The notes under the pieces were generated by a model. It had not been told where the DNA came from. It saw nothing but the letters and a program-made list of their open reading frames with translations, and did not search any database. The translations under genes were made by a program, and so were the position numbers. Below are positions 38,012-51,799 of a stretch of DNA of 64,000 nucleotides, in pieces (position 1 is the stretch's first letter; the number at the start of each line of letters is the position of its first letter). The stretch comes from Oceanobacillus profundus (GTDB taxonomy: Bacteria; Bacillota; Bacilli; Bacillales; Amphibacillaceae). The stretch spans positions 434,001 through 498,000 of the forward strand of contig NZ_QWEH01000001.1 of NCBI RefSeq assembly GCF_003515705.1, given 5' to 3'.

Positions 38012-38641
38012 ATGGGAAATGTTTTTGTATTTGATCATCCGTTAATTCAACATAAATTAACGTACATAAGAGATAAGAACACAGGAACAAAAGAATTCCG
38101 CGAACTTGTTGATGAAGTTGCGATGCTAATGGCTTTTGAAATTACAAGAGACCTGCCGTTACAAGAAGTAGAAGTGGAGACACCCGTAACTATTGCCAAA
38201 TCGAAAACATTGGCAGGAAAGAAAATAGGACTTGTTCCAATTCTTCGTGCTGGAATCGGGATGGTTGATGGCGTACGTAAGCTTATTCCGGCAGCAAAAG
38301 TTGGACATGTTGGTCTATACCGTGATCCAGAAACATTAAAGCCTGTTGAATACTATATTAAATTACCTTCGGATATTAATGAGCGTGAGCTGATTGTAAT
38401 TGACCCGATGCTGGCAACTGGTGGGTCAGCAAATGATGCCATCCATTCATTGAAGAAGCGTGGTGCAAAAAACATTCGTCTCATGTGTATAATTGCTGCA
38501 CCAGAGGGCGTTGAGGTTATTAAGAGAGATCACCCAGACGTTGACATTTATTTAGCGGCTATGGATGAGAAATTGGACGACCATGGCTACATTGTCCCTG
38601 GACTTGGAGATGCTGGTGACCGTTTATTCGGTACAAAATAA
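38012..38641 (+). CDS. upp: Uracil phosphoribosyltransferase
   Basis: 209 residues, full length. It makes UMP from uracil and PRPP in pyrimidine salvage. The PRPP loop is [14 protein letters not shown] near 129-142. The uracil-binding C-terminal region has [17 protein letters not shown] at the end, as in family members. Position between glyA and the atp operon is conserved, although here the rib operon and a protease gene intervene. The ribosome site is AAGGAGTG before ATG 38012. Confidence 0.96.
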   Translation: MGNVFVFDHPLIQHKLTYIRDKNTGTKEFRELVDEVAMLMAFEITRDLPLQEVEVETPVTIAKSKTLAGKKIGLVPILRAGIGMVDGVRKLIPAAKVGHVGLYRDPETLKPVEYYIKLPSDINERELIVIDPMLATGGSANDAIHSLKKRGAKNIRLMCIIAAPEGVEVIKRDHPDVDIYLAAMDEKLDDHGYIVPGLGDAGDRLFGTK

Positions 38642-38670
38642 GTACTGCTACAGTGTAATAAATAGACAAC

Positions 38671-38709
38671 AAACGGAGAATGCAACTTTAACTTGCACTC
38701 TCCGTTTTT
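38671..38709. terminator. Bidirectional terminator between upp and ribH
   Basis: AAACGGAGAATGCAA (38671-38685) and TTGCACTCTCCGTTT pair with one small bulge. The T run on the right serves upp and the A run on the left serves the minus-strand ribH. Confidence 0.85.
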
Positions 38710-38712
38710 GAA

Positions 38713-39183
38713 TTAATTTTCTAGCAGTTTTACCATATTCGCCATTTCAATAGCGGAAATAGCTGATTCAGCACCTTTATTTCCTGCCTTTGTCCCAGCA
38801 CGTTCAATTGCCTGTTCAATTGATTCAGTTGTCAGGACGCCAAATATAATTGGCTTGCTCGTTTGAAACGATACATTCGCAACACCTTTCGCTACTTCAT
38901 TACACACATAATCAAAATGTGGAGTAGAGCCGCGAATTACCGTTCCTAACGTGATAATGGCATCATATTTATTAAGAGCTGCCATTTTCTGAGCAATTAA
39001 GGGAATCTCAAACGCACCTGGGACCCATGCAATATCAATGTTATCTTCAGCAACACCATGTCTTTTCAGAGCATCACGTGCACCATCCAATAATTTAGAC
39101 GTAATAAATTCGTTAAATCGGGCAACTACAATCCCGATTTTTAAATCTGTACCAACTACATTTCCTTCATATGTTTTTCCCAT
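38713..39183 (-). CDS. ribH: 6,7-dimethyl-8-ribityllumazine synthase
   Basis: 156 residues. It condenses the ribityl-aminopyrimidine with 3,4-dihydroxy-2-butanone 4-phosphate, the step before riboflavin synthase. Family motifs are [17 protein letters not shown] near 19-35, [15 protein letters not shown] near 52-66 (substrate binding), and [21 protein letters not shown] near 80, which has the catalytic His. It is the last gene of the minus-strand operon, 14 bp after ribB, with its ribosome site at AAAGGAG. Subunits form the icosahedral shell around riboflavin synthase in bacilli. Confidence 0.96.
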   Translation of the reverse strand: MGKTYEGNVVGTDLKIGIVVARFNEFITSKLLDGARDALKRHGVAEDNIDIAWVPGAFEIPLIAQKMAALNKYDAIITLGTVIRGSTPHFDYVCNEVAKGVANVSFQTSKPIIFGVLTTESIEQAIERAGTKAGNKGAESAISAIEMANMVKLLEN

Positions 39184-39197
39184 TTTTTCTGTCTCCT

Positions 39198-39818
39198 TTA
39201 TGAATGAATAATCATTGTATTATTTGTTTTACGATAGGTAATTAAATCTGCTATTGAGATGACTTTTAAGTCAAATTTCCCAGCCATAATTTCAAGGTCT
39301 GCTAGTCGTGCCATTGTACCGTCATCTTTAATGATTTCACAGATGACACCTGATGGGAAGGCACCACTTAGAAGTGCTAAATCAACAGCTGCTTCTGTAT
39401 GACCAGGGCGACTTAACACGCCGCCTTCCTTTGCGATAAGCGGAAACATATGACCTGGCTGTTTGAAATCACGAATATGTGCGTGAGGATCTGTTAAAGC
39501 CAGAATGGTGTTCGCTCTTTCTGCTGCACTAATTCCAGTAGTAGTATCTTTGTGGTCAACAGATACTGTAAAAGCAGTACCATATGGATCCGTATTCTGA
39601 TTGACCATCGGTGATAGTCCGATATTCTCCACATGCTCTGCTGGAAGAGAAACACATACGAGACCTTTCCCATGTGTAATCATAAAATTAATCAATTCAG
39701 GTGTCGCTTTTTCAGATAAAGCAACAAGGTCACCTTCATTTTCCCGATCTTCGTCATCAACAACAATAATTGGTTTTCCAAGTTTCAAATCAGCAATTGC
39801 CTCTTCAATAGTATGCAT
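39198..39818 (-). CDS. ribB: 3,4-dihydroxy-2-butanone 4-phosphate synthase (stand-alone RibB)
   Basis: 206 residues. It converts ribulose 5-phosphate into dihydroxybutanone phosphate and formate. [15 protein letters not shown] near 20 has the acidic metal and catalytic residues. [26 protein letters not shown] near 123-148 has the conserved His and Arg. In B. subtilis and most relatives this domain is fused to GTP cyclohydrolase II (RibBA, about 400 residues). Here it stops after the DHBP synthase domain ([14 protein letters not shown]), and no ribA or ribD is in the operon. This may be an ancestral split or a truncated fusion. Confidence 0.93.
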   Translation of the reverse strand: MHTIEEAIADLKLGKPIIVVDDEDRENEGDLVALSEKATPELINFMITHGKGLVCVSLPAEHVENIGLSPMVNQNTDPYGTAFTVSVDHKDTTTGISAAERANTILALTDPHAHIRDFKQPGHMFPLIAKEGGVLSRPGHTEAAVDLALLSGAFPSGVICEIIKDDGTMARLADLEIMAGKFDLKVISIADLITYRKTNNTMIIHS

Positions 39819-39832
39819 TATGAATATTCCTC

Positions 39833-40483
39833 CTATATGAATCCGTTTTGTTCAAGAAAATCTTGGTTGATTTCTTCACCGTGCTTCTTATATTGATTAT
39901 CGAGCATATTTCGTACATACTTCGCTAGCATGTCACACTCGATATTCACGATATCCCCTTTGCCTTTTTCGCCAAGAATTGTTTCGGAGGCGGTGTGGGG
40001 AATAAGGGAAATAGTGAATCGATTCTGATTTACTTGGAAAAGCGTCAAACTGATTCCATCAACTGTAATGGAACCTTTATGCATTAAAAATGGAATAAGA
40101 GATTCAGATATTTCGATGTCGTAATAAATAGCATTTTCTTTTCGGTACACCTGGACAATTTGACCTGTACCATCAACATGGCCAGATACAAAGTGCCCGC
40201 CAAACCTTCCATTTGCTGCCATTGCTCGTTCTAGATTTACCTCAGAACCAGTTTTTAAAGCTTGTAAAGAGGTGGATTTTATCGTTTCTGGCATAGCATC
40301 CACTTGGAAGCTATTGGAACTATAATTTGTCACTGTAAGGCAAATGCCATTAACAGCAATACTGTCACCAATAGAAACGTCCTTAATTACCTTGCTGGAT
40401 CCTATAGTCATTTGGACAGCCTGATTGGAAATCTTCAGCATTTTCTTTACAACACCTTTTTCCTCGATTAAACCTGTAAACAT
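39833..40483 (-). CDS. ribE: Riboflavin synthase alpha subunit
   Basis: 216 residues from ATG 40483 ([12 protein letters not shown]). A GTG at 40492 overlaps the ribosome site GGAAGTGAG and is rejected. It dismutates two lumazine molecules into riboflavin and the pyrimidine substrate of RibH. Two similar half-domains of about 95 residues are seen: the first from [10 protein letters not shown] with GICLTVTNY, the second from [13 protein letters not shown] with [13 protein letters not shown]. It is first in the operon ribE-ribB-ribH and follows an unusually long leader with an FMN riboswitch and terminator. Confidence 0.95.
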   Translation of the reverse strand: MFTGLIEEKGVVKKMLKISNQAVQMTIGSSKVIKDVSIGDSIAVNGICLTVTNYSSNSFQVDAMPETIKSTSLQALKTGSEVNLERAMAANGRFGGHFVSGHVDGTGQIVQVYRKENAIYYDIEISESLIPFLMHKGSITVDGISLTLFQVNQNRFTISLIPHTASETILGEKGKGDIVNIECDMLAKYVRNMLDNQYKKHGEEINQDFLEQNGFI

Positions 40484-40510
40484 ATAACTCACTTCCTTTC
40501 ATAAAGAGAT

Positions 40511-40605
40511 CGCATCCTTTGTAAACAGCAAAAGGGGCAGCGCTCGGTCAGCGATGTATGGAGGCTAGCAAGTTTCGCCAGTCCTTTGCCGCTGGAGCTG
40601 CAGGA
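40511..40605 (+). repeat. Repeat family R3 copy in the ribE leader
   Basis: CAGCGATGTATGGAGGCTAG, then GCCGCTGGAGCTGCAGG, match the R3 copies at 21221 and 59940. It sits between the riboswitch terminator and the ribE ribosome site, so read-through transcripts contain it. Confidence 0.55.
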
Positions 40606-40640
40606 AATGAAAAAAGCCCCTGAGTTTCCTCAGAGGCTTG
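40606..40640 (-). terminator. Riboswitch-controlled terminator before ribE
   Basis: On the minus strand AGCCTCTGAG, loop GAAA, CTCAGGGGCT, then a T run (positions about 40635 to 40608). It lies 3' of the FMN aptamer and is the probable expression platform: FMN bound gives termination. Confidence 0.8.
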
Positions 40641-40769
40641 TGATTAGAATTTTAATAGTAAGCGATGGAAAAAATAATGTAATACAACGAAATCGCATCC
40701 TGTTAATTGTACAAAAAGTATACAAATAACAGCACTCGCCTAAAGCATTACAAATAGCGTGCCTACCTA

Positions 40770-41134
40770 AAATTCCTTCTCCCATCCAGACTTTAACTGT
40801 CGGTTCTGGTTTTGCACCAGATCCACCGCTTGGTTTATAGGTTAAAGGTAGTTCAAAAATTTCCGGTAAAAATGACATTTTGAGAACAGGGGGCCTTCAA
40901 CTAACTACCAACACGTCCTGTGTCGAACGTTGAAGTCATCACATGTTGTGCAAGCCCGTTCCTCACGTATTAATTGCATACGTGAGGGTACGGGGGCTAC
41001 GCCGCCTGGAAATTCTCGGTCCTTTTTACCCTCTTTTTTGATCAACTATCTTATAACAACCGCACGGGTCACGGACTTAGAAGCTATGCTTCATCACCGT
41101 CGGTTGGGAATTTCACCCGACCCCGAAGGAATAT
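40770..41134 (-). promoter_or_regulatory. FMN riboswitch (RFN element) split by an inserted repeat
   Basis: Both conserved halves are present. The 5' half (41134-41065) reads ATTCCTTCGGGGTCGGGTGA, then AATTCCCAACCGACGGTGA, and later AAGTCCGTGACCCG. The 3' half (40833-40770) reads GCGGTGGATCTGG, ACCGACAGTTAAAGTCTGG and ATGGGAGAAGGAAT. The closing helix ATTCCTTC/GAAGGAAT is perfect. Between them, in the variable peripheral arm, about 205 bp of R1 repeat (40848-41052) are inserted. The repeat ends can pair with each other (TAGTT..CAAAAA with TTTTTGAACTA), so the arm may simply be extended. The aptamer therefore spans about 365 nt. Whether it still senses FMN is untested. Confidence 0.88.
40848..41052 (-). 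repeat. Interspersed repeat family R1 inserted in the FMN riboswitch
   Basis: On the minus strand it runs from TAGTTGATCAAAAAAGAGGG to ACCGGAAATTTTTGAACTAC. The middle GACTTCAACGTTCGACACAG and the following GACGTGTTGGTAGTTAGTTG match the 36432 copy. It holds an extra nested hairpin (40955-40994) with a perfect 10-bp stem CCTCACGTAT/ATACGTGAGG that the other copies lack. Confidence 0.75.
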
Positions 41135-41162
41135 GCGTATTGAATTTTGATGGAAAACTTCC

Positions 41163-41222
41163 CTAGCTGCATAAGTACAACCAAGGTATTCATCCAAAGG
41201 CATGGTGAATTCCAAGTTTTCT
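41163..41222 (+). repeat. Repeat family R2, short copy in the ribE 5' leader
   Basis: AGCTGCATAAGTACAACCAA, GGTATTCATCCAAAGGCAT and TTCCAAGTTTTCTAAAA match the two ends of R2 with the middle missing. It lies between the ribE promoter and the riboswitch. Confidence 0.5.
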
Positions 41223-41229
41223 AAAAAAT

Positions 41230-41259
41230 AGTATACCATTAGTTCTTCTGAAAAAGCAA
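41230..41259 (-). promoter_or_regulatory. Promoter of the ribE operon
   Basis: On the minus strand TTGCTT (41259-41254), 18 bp, TATACT (41235-41230). It would start a leader of about 740 nt before ribE. Confidence 0.55.
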
Positions 41260-41346
41260 GGTAGAAAAATCCGGCGTAATCGAAACGAATGTATAAGAAC
41301 GTAATTTATTTCAAAAGCTATTGTTAAAAAAAGGGAGTGGGCGCCT

Positions 41347-43509
41347 ATGAGAATTTTTAGCACCTTTTTATTGCTTCTACTTCTATTTATTCCATACCCT
41401 CAAGAACTTCATGCGGAAAAAGAAATGGAATCGATCATCATCGAAGTAGAAGGGGATCCAGAGATACATAAAGAGTATTTGGAAATATATCATCCATTTA
41501 TCGAGGTTATTGCAGTTTATCACCAATTGTTTAATGGCATTGCAATCCAAGGAGCTCCTGCAAATCTGCAGAAGATAGAATCGCTGCCTTTTGTTCAACG
41601 TATTCACTCGGTACAGCAATATAAAGCACTTCCTTGGGATGGAAATCGTGAAAAGGGTAATGGGGTAATCCCATCTGATCTAAATAAGACTTCATTTACC
41701 GGTAAAGGTGTAAAGGTTGGGGTTATAGATACTGGGATTGACCACAGCCACCCAGATTTGCAAAAAAATTATAGTGGGGGATATGACCTTGTTGACCTTG
41801 ATGAAGACCCAATGGAGACAATTCCAGAACAAGGTATACCAACATCACACGGTACTCATGTTGCAGGGATTATTGCGGCCGACGGAGAATTGAAAGGAGT
41901 CGCTCCAGATGCAGAAATTTACGCATATCGAGCACTTGGTCCTGGGGGGGCAGGAACATCTGTGCAAGTAATAGCTGCAATGGAGAAGGCGATTGAAGAT
42001 GGGGTAGATATTATCAATTTATCGCTTGGGAATAACGTTAATGTTCCTGACTTTCCAACGAGTGTAGCAGTTAACAGAGCTACAGAACTAGGTGTAGCGG
42101 TAGTTATAGCAAATGGTAATAGCGGCCCACAAGATTGGACTGTAGGATCACCAGCAACTGCAGACAAAGCTTTATCAGTCGGTGCATCAACTGCACCAAC
42201 AGAAACCCCTCTACTCTATGAACCGATGGCCGATCGTACAATCCCGCTTACTGAAATGGTAGGTTCTTCTCCGTGGAATTTGACAAAAGACTATCCAATT
42301 GCTGATATGGCAGAAGAGAATGGAAAGTTGAATGGGCGAATCGCATTTATAAAACGTGGAGAAACACCGTTCTATGAAATGGCAAAACGTGCTGAAGAAA
42401 AAGGGGCAGTAGCGGTTGTAATCTATAATAAAGAGAAAGGAATGTTTCGAGGTTCTGTTCAAAATAAAGAAGATCCAATAAATATACCAGTCGTATCGAT
42501 AGCCATGGAAGATGGTGTATGGCTGAAAGAGCAGAATGAAGGGGAAAGTATTTATTTGGAAACTGCATACGAACATGAAGAACGAACAATAGCTCCATTT
42601 AGCTCAAGAGGACCAGTTACAGTTAATTGGAATATCAAGCCAGACGTAGTTGCACCAGGGACGAATATTATGAGCACTGTTCCAGGAGGTTATGAGCCAC
42701 TTGATGGCACTAGTATGGCTGCACCGCATGTTACTGGTGCTATTGCATTAATCAAAGAGGCGCACCCAGATTGGTCGACCCAGCAAATCTTCGGAGCACT
42801 TAAAACAACCGCGCATGTAATCGGTGAAGGTAATGTTTTAGCTCCCACGATTCAAGGAACGGGAGAAATCCAACCGGAAAAAGCAATTGAATCGACAACA
42901 ATCATTCACAATCCACAACTCAACTTTGGACAAATAAATGGGTATAGAGAAACAAGTGAATTTTCATTAACAATTGAGAACATGGCAGATGTTGCACAGA
43001 CATTTACCTTTGATTATCCAAAGCAACAGAATGGTGTTAATTGGAAGCTGCCAATGTCATTTAGGATCGAAGCCAATCAGAAAAAGACAATCCCAATTGA
43101 ACTTAGTATAACAGCAGCTCGAATGGATCAAGGTGTACATCAAGGCTGGATCACACTGAGATCTCAAGATAACCAATACAACTTACCATATATTTTTGTG
43201 AACCAAGCTGCGAATCAACCCAAAACAGCAGGATTTGAGTTTGCGATGAAAACTCTCTCTGAAGAAGCATATGAATATCGGATATATCTAACAGAACCTG
43301 CGAGACGGGTAGAAGTTGACCTATACGATCCTGAAAGTCTTGTATTCAAGAGACGACTATTAGAAATGGAAAATGTAAAAACAGGAGAACATCAAGGTGA
43401 AATAAGTAAAAAAGATGCTGGTGATACAGGTTATTATTTAGCGGTAGTAACGGTATTTCTCAAGGACGGAACATATGAAAGCAGTCCATCTATTGTATAT
43501 ATAGAATAA
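41347..43509 (+). CDS. Secreted subtilisin-like serine protease (Vpr type)
   Basis: 720 residues. The signal peptide (1-23, ending LHA) is followed by an inhibitor-type prodomain to about residue 105. The S8 domain has catalytic Asp128 (VIDTGIDHSHPDL), His168 (SHGTHVAGI), the oxyanion Asn near 256 (IANGNSG) and Ser456 (GTSMAAPH). A PA insert (about 300-410) lies between His and Ser, the mark of the Vpr and C5a-peptidase subgroup. A beta-rich C-terminal part runs from about 505. It is shorter than B. subtilis Vpr (about 800). No transport or regulator genes accompany it. It probably feeds on external protein. Confidence 0.9.
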   Translation: MRIFSTFLLLLLLFIPYPQELHAEKEMESIIIEVEGDPEIHKEYLEIYHPFIEVIAVYHQLFNGIAIQGAPANLQKIESLPFVQRIHSVQQYKALPWDGNREKGNGVIPSDLNKTSFTGKGVKVGVIDTGIDHSHPDLQKNYSGGYDLVDLDEDPMETIPEQGIPTSHGTHVAGIIAADGELKGVAPDAEIYAYRALGPGGAGTSVQVIAAMEKAIEDGVDIINLSLGNNVNVPDFPTSVAVNRATELGVAVVIANGNSGPQDWTVGSPATADKALSVGASTAPTETPLLYEPMADRTIPLTEMVGSSPWNLTKDYPIADMAEENGKLNGRIAFIKRGETPFYEMAKRAEEKGAVAVVIYNKEKGMFRGSVQNKEDPINIPVVSIAMEDGVWLKEQNEGESIYLETAYEHEERTIAPFSSRGPVTVNWNIKPDVVAPGTNIMSTVPGGYEPLDGTSMAAPHVTGAIALIKEAHPDWSTQQIFGALKTTAHVIGEGNVLAPTIQGTGEIQPEKAIESTTIIHNPQLNFGQINGYRETSEFSLTIENMADVAQTFTFDYPKQQNGVNWKLPMSFRIEANQKKTIPIELSITAARMDQGVHQGWITLRSQDNQYNLPYIFVNQAANQPKTAGFEFAMKTLSEEAYEYRIYLTEPARRVEVDLYDPESLVFKRRLLEMENVKTGEHQGEISKKDAGDTGYYLAVVTVFLKDGTYESSPSIVYIE

Positions 43510-43577
43510 TTCATTGTTCACAAGAGACAAAAAAACTCAAATAAATCAAGTGAGTTCACAAAGATGTCACATTACAC

Positions 43578-43610
43578 GACCCAACTTTCATTTATAATGA
43601 AAGTTGGGTC
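43578..43610 (+). terminator. Hairpin after the protease gene
   Basis: GACCCAACTTTCAT (43578-43591) and ATGAAAGTTGGGTC (43597-43610) form a perfect 14-bp stem with a 5-nt loop. The following sequence ACTTAATT is only weakly T-rich, but position and strength favour a terminator. Confidence 0.65.
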
Positions 43611-44047
43611 ACTTAATTGTAAATTTATAGATAAGAAAATGTCACATATTGTTTCAACGACAGTATTTTATCGATGGTTTAAAAATTGCAATTTATCTTA
43701 GTGTCCTAATTGACAATGGTGGTCAAGCTGTTGTAAACTTGCTAACTGTGGGGGAAGGTGTATTTTTATATAAACTGCAACTATCTTGTTAGCTGATACG
43801 ACGATTTTTAGTATCATTCGACATGAAAAATGGCAGACTTAATTTCCCTTAAAGCAACTTCTGTTACATAAGCATTTCCGTGTTTTTGGCTGTGAAACAG
43901 GACCAATATTTTAAAATAATGACTGAAAATAACAACCGTTTAATAGTAAACAATTATGTTTGGAAGCGGATGCACGTGTTTTTTCAGCCTTTATTTTGTA
44001 ATGAGAACATCCACAATATCGTTTGATTGTTTAGGAGAGTAGAGTAC
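43611..44047. other. Upstream region of the atp operon
   Basis: No gene is seen. A possible SigA promoter is TTGACA (43710-43715), 18 bp, TAAACT (43734-43739). The short inverted repeat TTGAC-AATGGTG-GTCAA (43710-43726) overlaps its -35 box. The nine-mer ATGTCACAT occurs at 43564 and 43640. A leader of about 300 nt would result. Confidence 0.4.
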
Positions 44048-44437
44048 ATGATGTCTGAATATGATTTGATGGTAACGAGGCAGCGTAAATGGATGCTCTT
44101 TCTTCTTGCAATTATCGTAATTGGTGCAGGGTTCTCATCGTATCCTCGAATTTTTAACGGTTTATTGTTAGGAAGCGCTGTAAGCTTCTACAATTTATGG
44201 TTACTGCAGCATAAAACAAAAGCACTGGGAAAAGCGGTTATTGAAACTGGAAAGGTACGCGGAGGATTGGGAACATTCTCAAGGCTTGCTGCAACAATGC
44301 TTTCCGTTTTGATCGCACTTCGATTTAATGAAACCTTTCATATTATTGCCCTAGTTTTTGGTCTTGTATCTTCATACATCATAATAGGAATTGATGTTGC
44401 TTTTCGATTCATTTTTCAAAGAAAACATATTAAGTAA
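44048..44437 (+). CDS. atpI: ATP synthase protein I
   Basis: 129 residues from ATG 44048, 8 nt after AGGAGAG. A TTG at 44027 in frame contains the ribosome site and is rejected. Four membrane helices are seen: about 17-35, 38-55, 74-92 and 95-115. AtpI is a small membrane protein at the head of the operon that helps c-ring assembly or Mg2+ supply. It is poorly conserved, and the call rests mainly on size, topology and position before atpB. Confidence 0.85.
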   Translation: MMSEYDLMVTRQRKWMLFLLAIIVIGAGFSSYPRIFNGLLLGSAVSFYNLWLLQHKTKALGKAVIETGKVRGGLGTFSRLAATMLSVLIALRFNETFHIIALVFGLVSSYIIIGIDVAFRFIFQRKHIK

Positions 44438-44481
44438 ACTAGTTTAACAGGCATAGTATGAACGGATTTATAAGTATGTAG

Positions 44482-45222
<741 letters not shown>

Positions 45223-45226
45223 ATAA

Positions 45227-45478
<252 letters not shown>

Positions 45479-45504
45479 TTGTATTTGTATTTTATTTAAA
45501 ACAT

Positions 45505-45540
45505 AATGGCGAAGTTCGTTACCATAGAATCTTCGCCATT
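45505..45540 (+). other. Strong hairpin between atpE and atpF
   Basis: AATGGCGAAG (45505-45514) and CTTCGCCATT (45531-45540) form a perfect 10-bp stem with a 16-nt loop, followed by CCTTTAT. It is terminator-like but lies inside the operon, so it may cause partial termination or protect the atpE mRNA. Confidence 0.6.
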
Positions 45541-45627
45541 CCTTTATGTAACTTTCAGGTGATATGAAAATAAAATGAATCACTATAGGTAAATAGATGT
45601 GAAGTCACATTGAAAGGAGTGAAATCA

Positions 45628-46155
45628 GTGCATTCATACATTGACTTTATGACAATTGGAGCTAGTGTTGGAGGACTAAGAGTAGGAGACATGTTTGTCC
45701 AATTATTCTTCTTCCTTGTGTTGCTAGCATTACTAAAAAAATTCGCTTGGGGACCCCTCATGAACAAAATGCAAGAGCGTGAGGAGTATGTAGCTGGAGA
45801 AATTGAAGCAGCAGAAAAAAGTCGTCTTGAGGCTGAAAAAGCTTCAAAGGATGCTGCGGCACAGCTAAACCAAGTAAGAGAAGAAGCTCAAAAATTGATT
45901 GAGGACGCAAAGGCAGCTGGAGCAAAGCAAGAACAGGATATTGTTGAAGCTGCACGTAAAGAGGCAGACCGCTTAATCCTAGCAGCTCAAGCTGATATTC
46001 AAAATGAGAAGGAAAAAGCATTACAAGCACTTCAAGATAAAGTTGCGCACCTTTCCGTACTTATTGCAAGTAAAGTGATTGAAAAGGAAATAAGTGCACA
46101 AGATCAAGAGAAATTGATCAATGATTACATTAAAGAGGTAGGAGAAGAGCGATGA
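45628..46155 (+). CDS. atpF: ATP synthase Fo subunit b
   Basis: 175 residues from GTG 45628, 8 nt after AAAGGAG. A TTG at 45610 contains the ribosome site. One N-terminal membrane helix (about 15-35, FVQLFFFLVLLALLKKFAWG) is followed by a long charged coiled coil (EAAEKSRLEAEKASKDAA and onward) that forms the peripheral stalk. Two copies join F1 to Fo. The stop overlaps the atpH start by four bases (ATGA), giving translational coupling. Confidence 0.95.
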   Translation: MHSYIDFMTIGASVGGLRVGDMFVQLFFFLVLLALLKKFAWGPLMNKMQEREEYVAGEIEAAEKSRLEAEKASKDAAAQLNQVREEAQKLIEDAKAAGAKQEQDIVEAARKEADRLILAAQADIQNEKEKALQALQDKVAHLSVLIASKVIEKEISAQDQEKLINDYIKEVGEER

Positions 46156-46694
46156 GTGAAGTTGTTGTAGCTAAACGTTATGCAGACGCTCTTTACCAAC
46201 TCGGACTTGAAAAGAATACACTGGATCAACTCGTGAAGGAATTCAGAGTCGTTCAAGAAGTATTTAACAAAAATAAACAATTGGAAACTTTCTTAATGCA
46301 TCCCAAAATTGATAATGTGGAAAAGAAACAACTGATTACGAAAGTGTTTCAAGGTATACAAGCAGATATTATCAATACAATCAAACTGCTTGTTGAACGC
46401 CGACGCATTAAAGCTCTTTCCAACATTATCGTAAGTTTCATTCAATTAGTGAATGATGCTAAGGGTATCGCGGATGCAACGGTTTATTCTGTACGTGAAT
46501 TAACAGATGTTGAAAAAACTGAGTTGCAGCAAACATTCGCAAAACGAATCGGTAAAACTGCAATCAATTTGAAAAACATTGTAGATCCTTCCATTATTGG
46601 TGGAATTAAAATTCGCGTTGGAAACACAATCTATGATGGAACAATTAGTGGAAAATTAGATCGTATTTTAAAACGCATTGTTTCTACTAATTAA
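46152..46694 (+). CDS. atpH: ATP synthase F1 subunit delta
   Basis: 180 residues. It sits on top of the F1 head and joins it to the b dimer (OSCP family). The N-terminal helical domain starts VVAKRYADALYQLGLEKN, and the C-terminal family signature VDPSIIGGIKIRVGNTIYDGTI is seen from about 145. It overlaps atpF by four bases. A 116-bp gap with no strong hairpin precedes atpA. Confidence 0.95.
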   Translation: MSEVVVAKRYADALYQLGLEKNTLDQLVKEFRVVQEVFNKNKQLETFLMHPKIDNVEKKQLITKVFQGIQADIINTIKLLVERRRIKALSNIIVSFIQLVNDAKGIADATVYSVRELTDVEKTELQQTFAKRIGKTAINLKNIVDPSIIGGIKIRVGNTIYDGTISGKLDRILKRIVSTN

Positions 46695-46804
46695 TGTGAA
46701 CAGGCAACGTACAGACCAAAGTTAAGCATACATACTTGACATGGTCTTCTAACATGGAATTGAATTTTATACATGCTTATTATGAACAAAGATGATAGGG
46801 GTGA

Positions 46805-48322
<1,518 letters not shown>

Positions 48323-48392
48323 GTAAACGAAGGTACAAACACCTGAAAAAGTGTTTCCCTTTGTCAATAGATTTCGAAAAGAGAATAATGGA

Positions 48393-48426
48393 CCGGAAAG
48401 AGTTGACATGACACAGCCTTTTCCGG
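48393..48426 (+). other. Hairpin between atpA and atpG
   Basis: CCGGAAA (48393-48399) and TTTCCGG (48420-48426) pair around a 20-nt loop, about 35 bp before atpG. It may modulate atpG expression or mRNA processing. No T run follows. Confidence 0.35.
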
Positions 48427-48454
48427 CTCAACCTCTGTCAGGAAAGTGTGGTGA

Positions 48455-49321
<867 letters not shown>

Positions 49322-49331
49322 GCTTCTTTAA

Positions 49332-50753
<1,422 letters not shown>

Positions 50754-50809
50754 TAGATAATAGGTAGGAGAATACTGTAGAAATGATATTTCTGAAGAAA
50801 CTCTGATGA

Positions 50810-51247
<438 letters not shown>

Positions 51248-51256
51248 ATGTATGAG

Positions 51257-51291
51257 AATCTCTTATAACGAAATGTTGTAAGAGATTTTTT
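51257..51291 (+). terminator. Terminator of the atp operon
   Basis: AATCTCTTATAAC (51257-51269) pairs with GTTGTAAGAGATT (51275-51287), one G-T pair, followed by TTTT. Confidence 0.88.
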
Positions 51292-51568
51292 ACGTGTGAA
51301 CGATTCCAAAGAAACACGATATCCAATCCTCTATTTTACAGCGCAGATAAGTAAACAGGTCACGCTGTTCTTACTAATGCCCGATACAAAATCCATTCTA
51401 TTATTTCCATTCACTCCTGTCGATATTTCCCGGGAAATGGCGGGATAAAGCATCGGAATAACTGAATTATCTCCAAAAAATGATATAGTAATTGAGCGTA
51501 TAAAAGCATTGACATTTCTTTTTAATCATGGCAATGTAACAATTAGCAACTAAACAAAGGTGGTCAAT

Positions 51569-51799
51569 ATGTTTTCAATTGGACAAATGGCTTTATTTAG
51601 TATCATTTCACATCTGCTCTTCATTTATATTTCATGGCGAATCATTCTAGCAATGAATTTTGAACCAATAATTAAGAAGGGAAGAACAACGGAAGGAAGA
51701 ATCTTTCTACTGTTCCTTGCAATTGTAATTGGAACTGGAGTAAGTCAATTTCTCCTTGATATTTTAAGATGGTCTAGCGATCTAATCTATCTTTTCTAA
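51569..51799 (+). CDS. ywzB: Small membrane protein of the DUF1146/YwzB family
   Basis: 76 residues from ATG 51569, 5 nt after AAAGGTGG. GTG 51560 overlaps the ribosome site. Two membrane helices (about 4-25 and 45-67) are separated by a polar loop, NFEPIIKKGRTTEGR. Position after atpC matches B. subtilis ywzB. Function is unknown. The gap 51292-51568 before it has the short palindrome ATTTCCCGGGAAAT near 51426 but no other gene. Confidence 0.8.
   Translation: MFSIGQMALFSIISHLLFIYISWRIILAMNFEPIIKKGRTTEGRIFLLFLAIVIGTGVSQFLLDILRWSSDLIYLF

Noticed and set aside
40930-41166. A 78-codon plus-strand frame upstream of the protease gene
   Set aside because: It is the complement of the FMN riboswitch and R1 repeat; base conservation there is explained by RNA structure.
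43611-43640. A possible tRNA or small RNA signal after the protease hairpin
   Set aside because: No cloverleaf or conserved T-loop could be found; the hairpin is better explained as a terminator.
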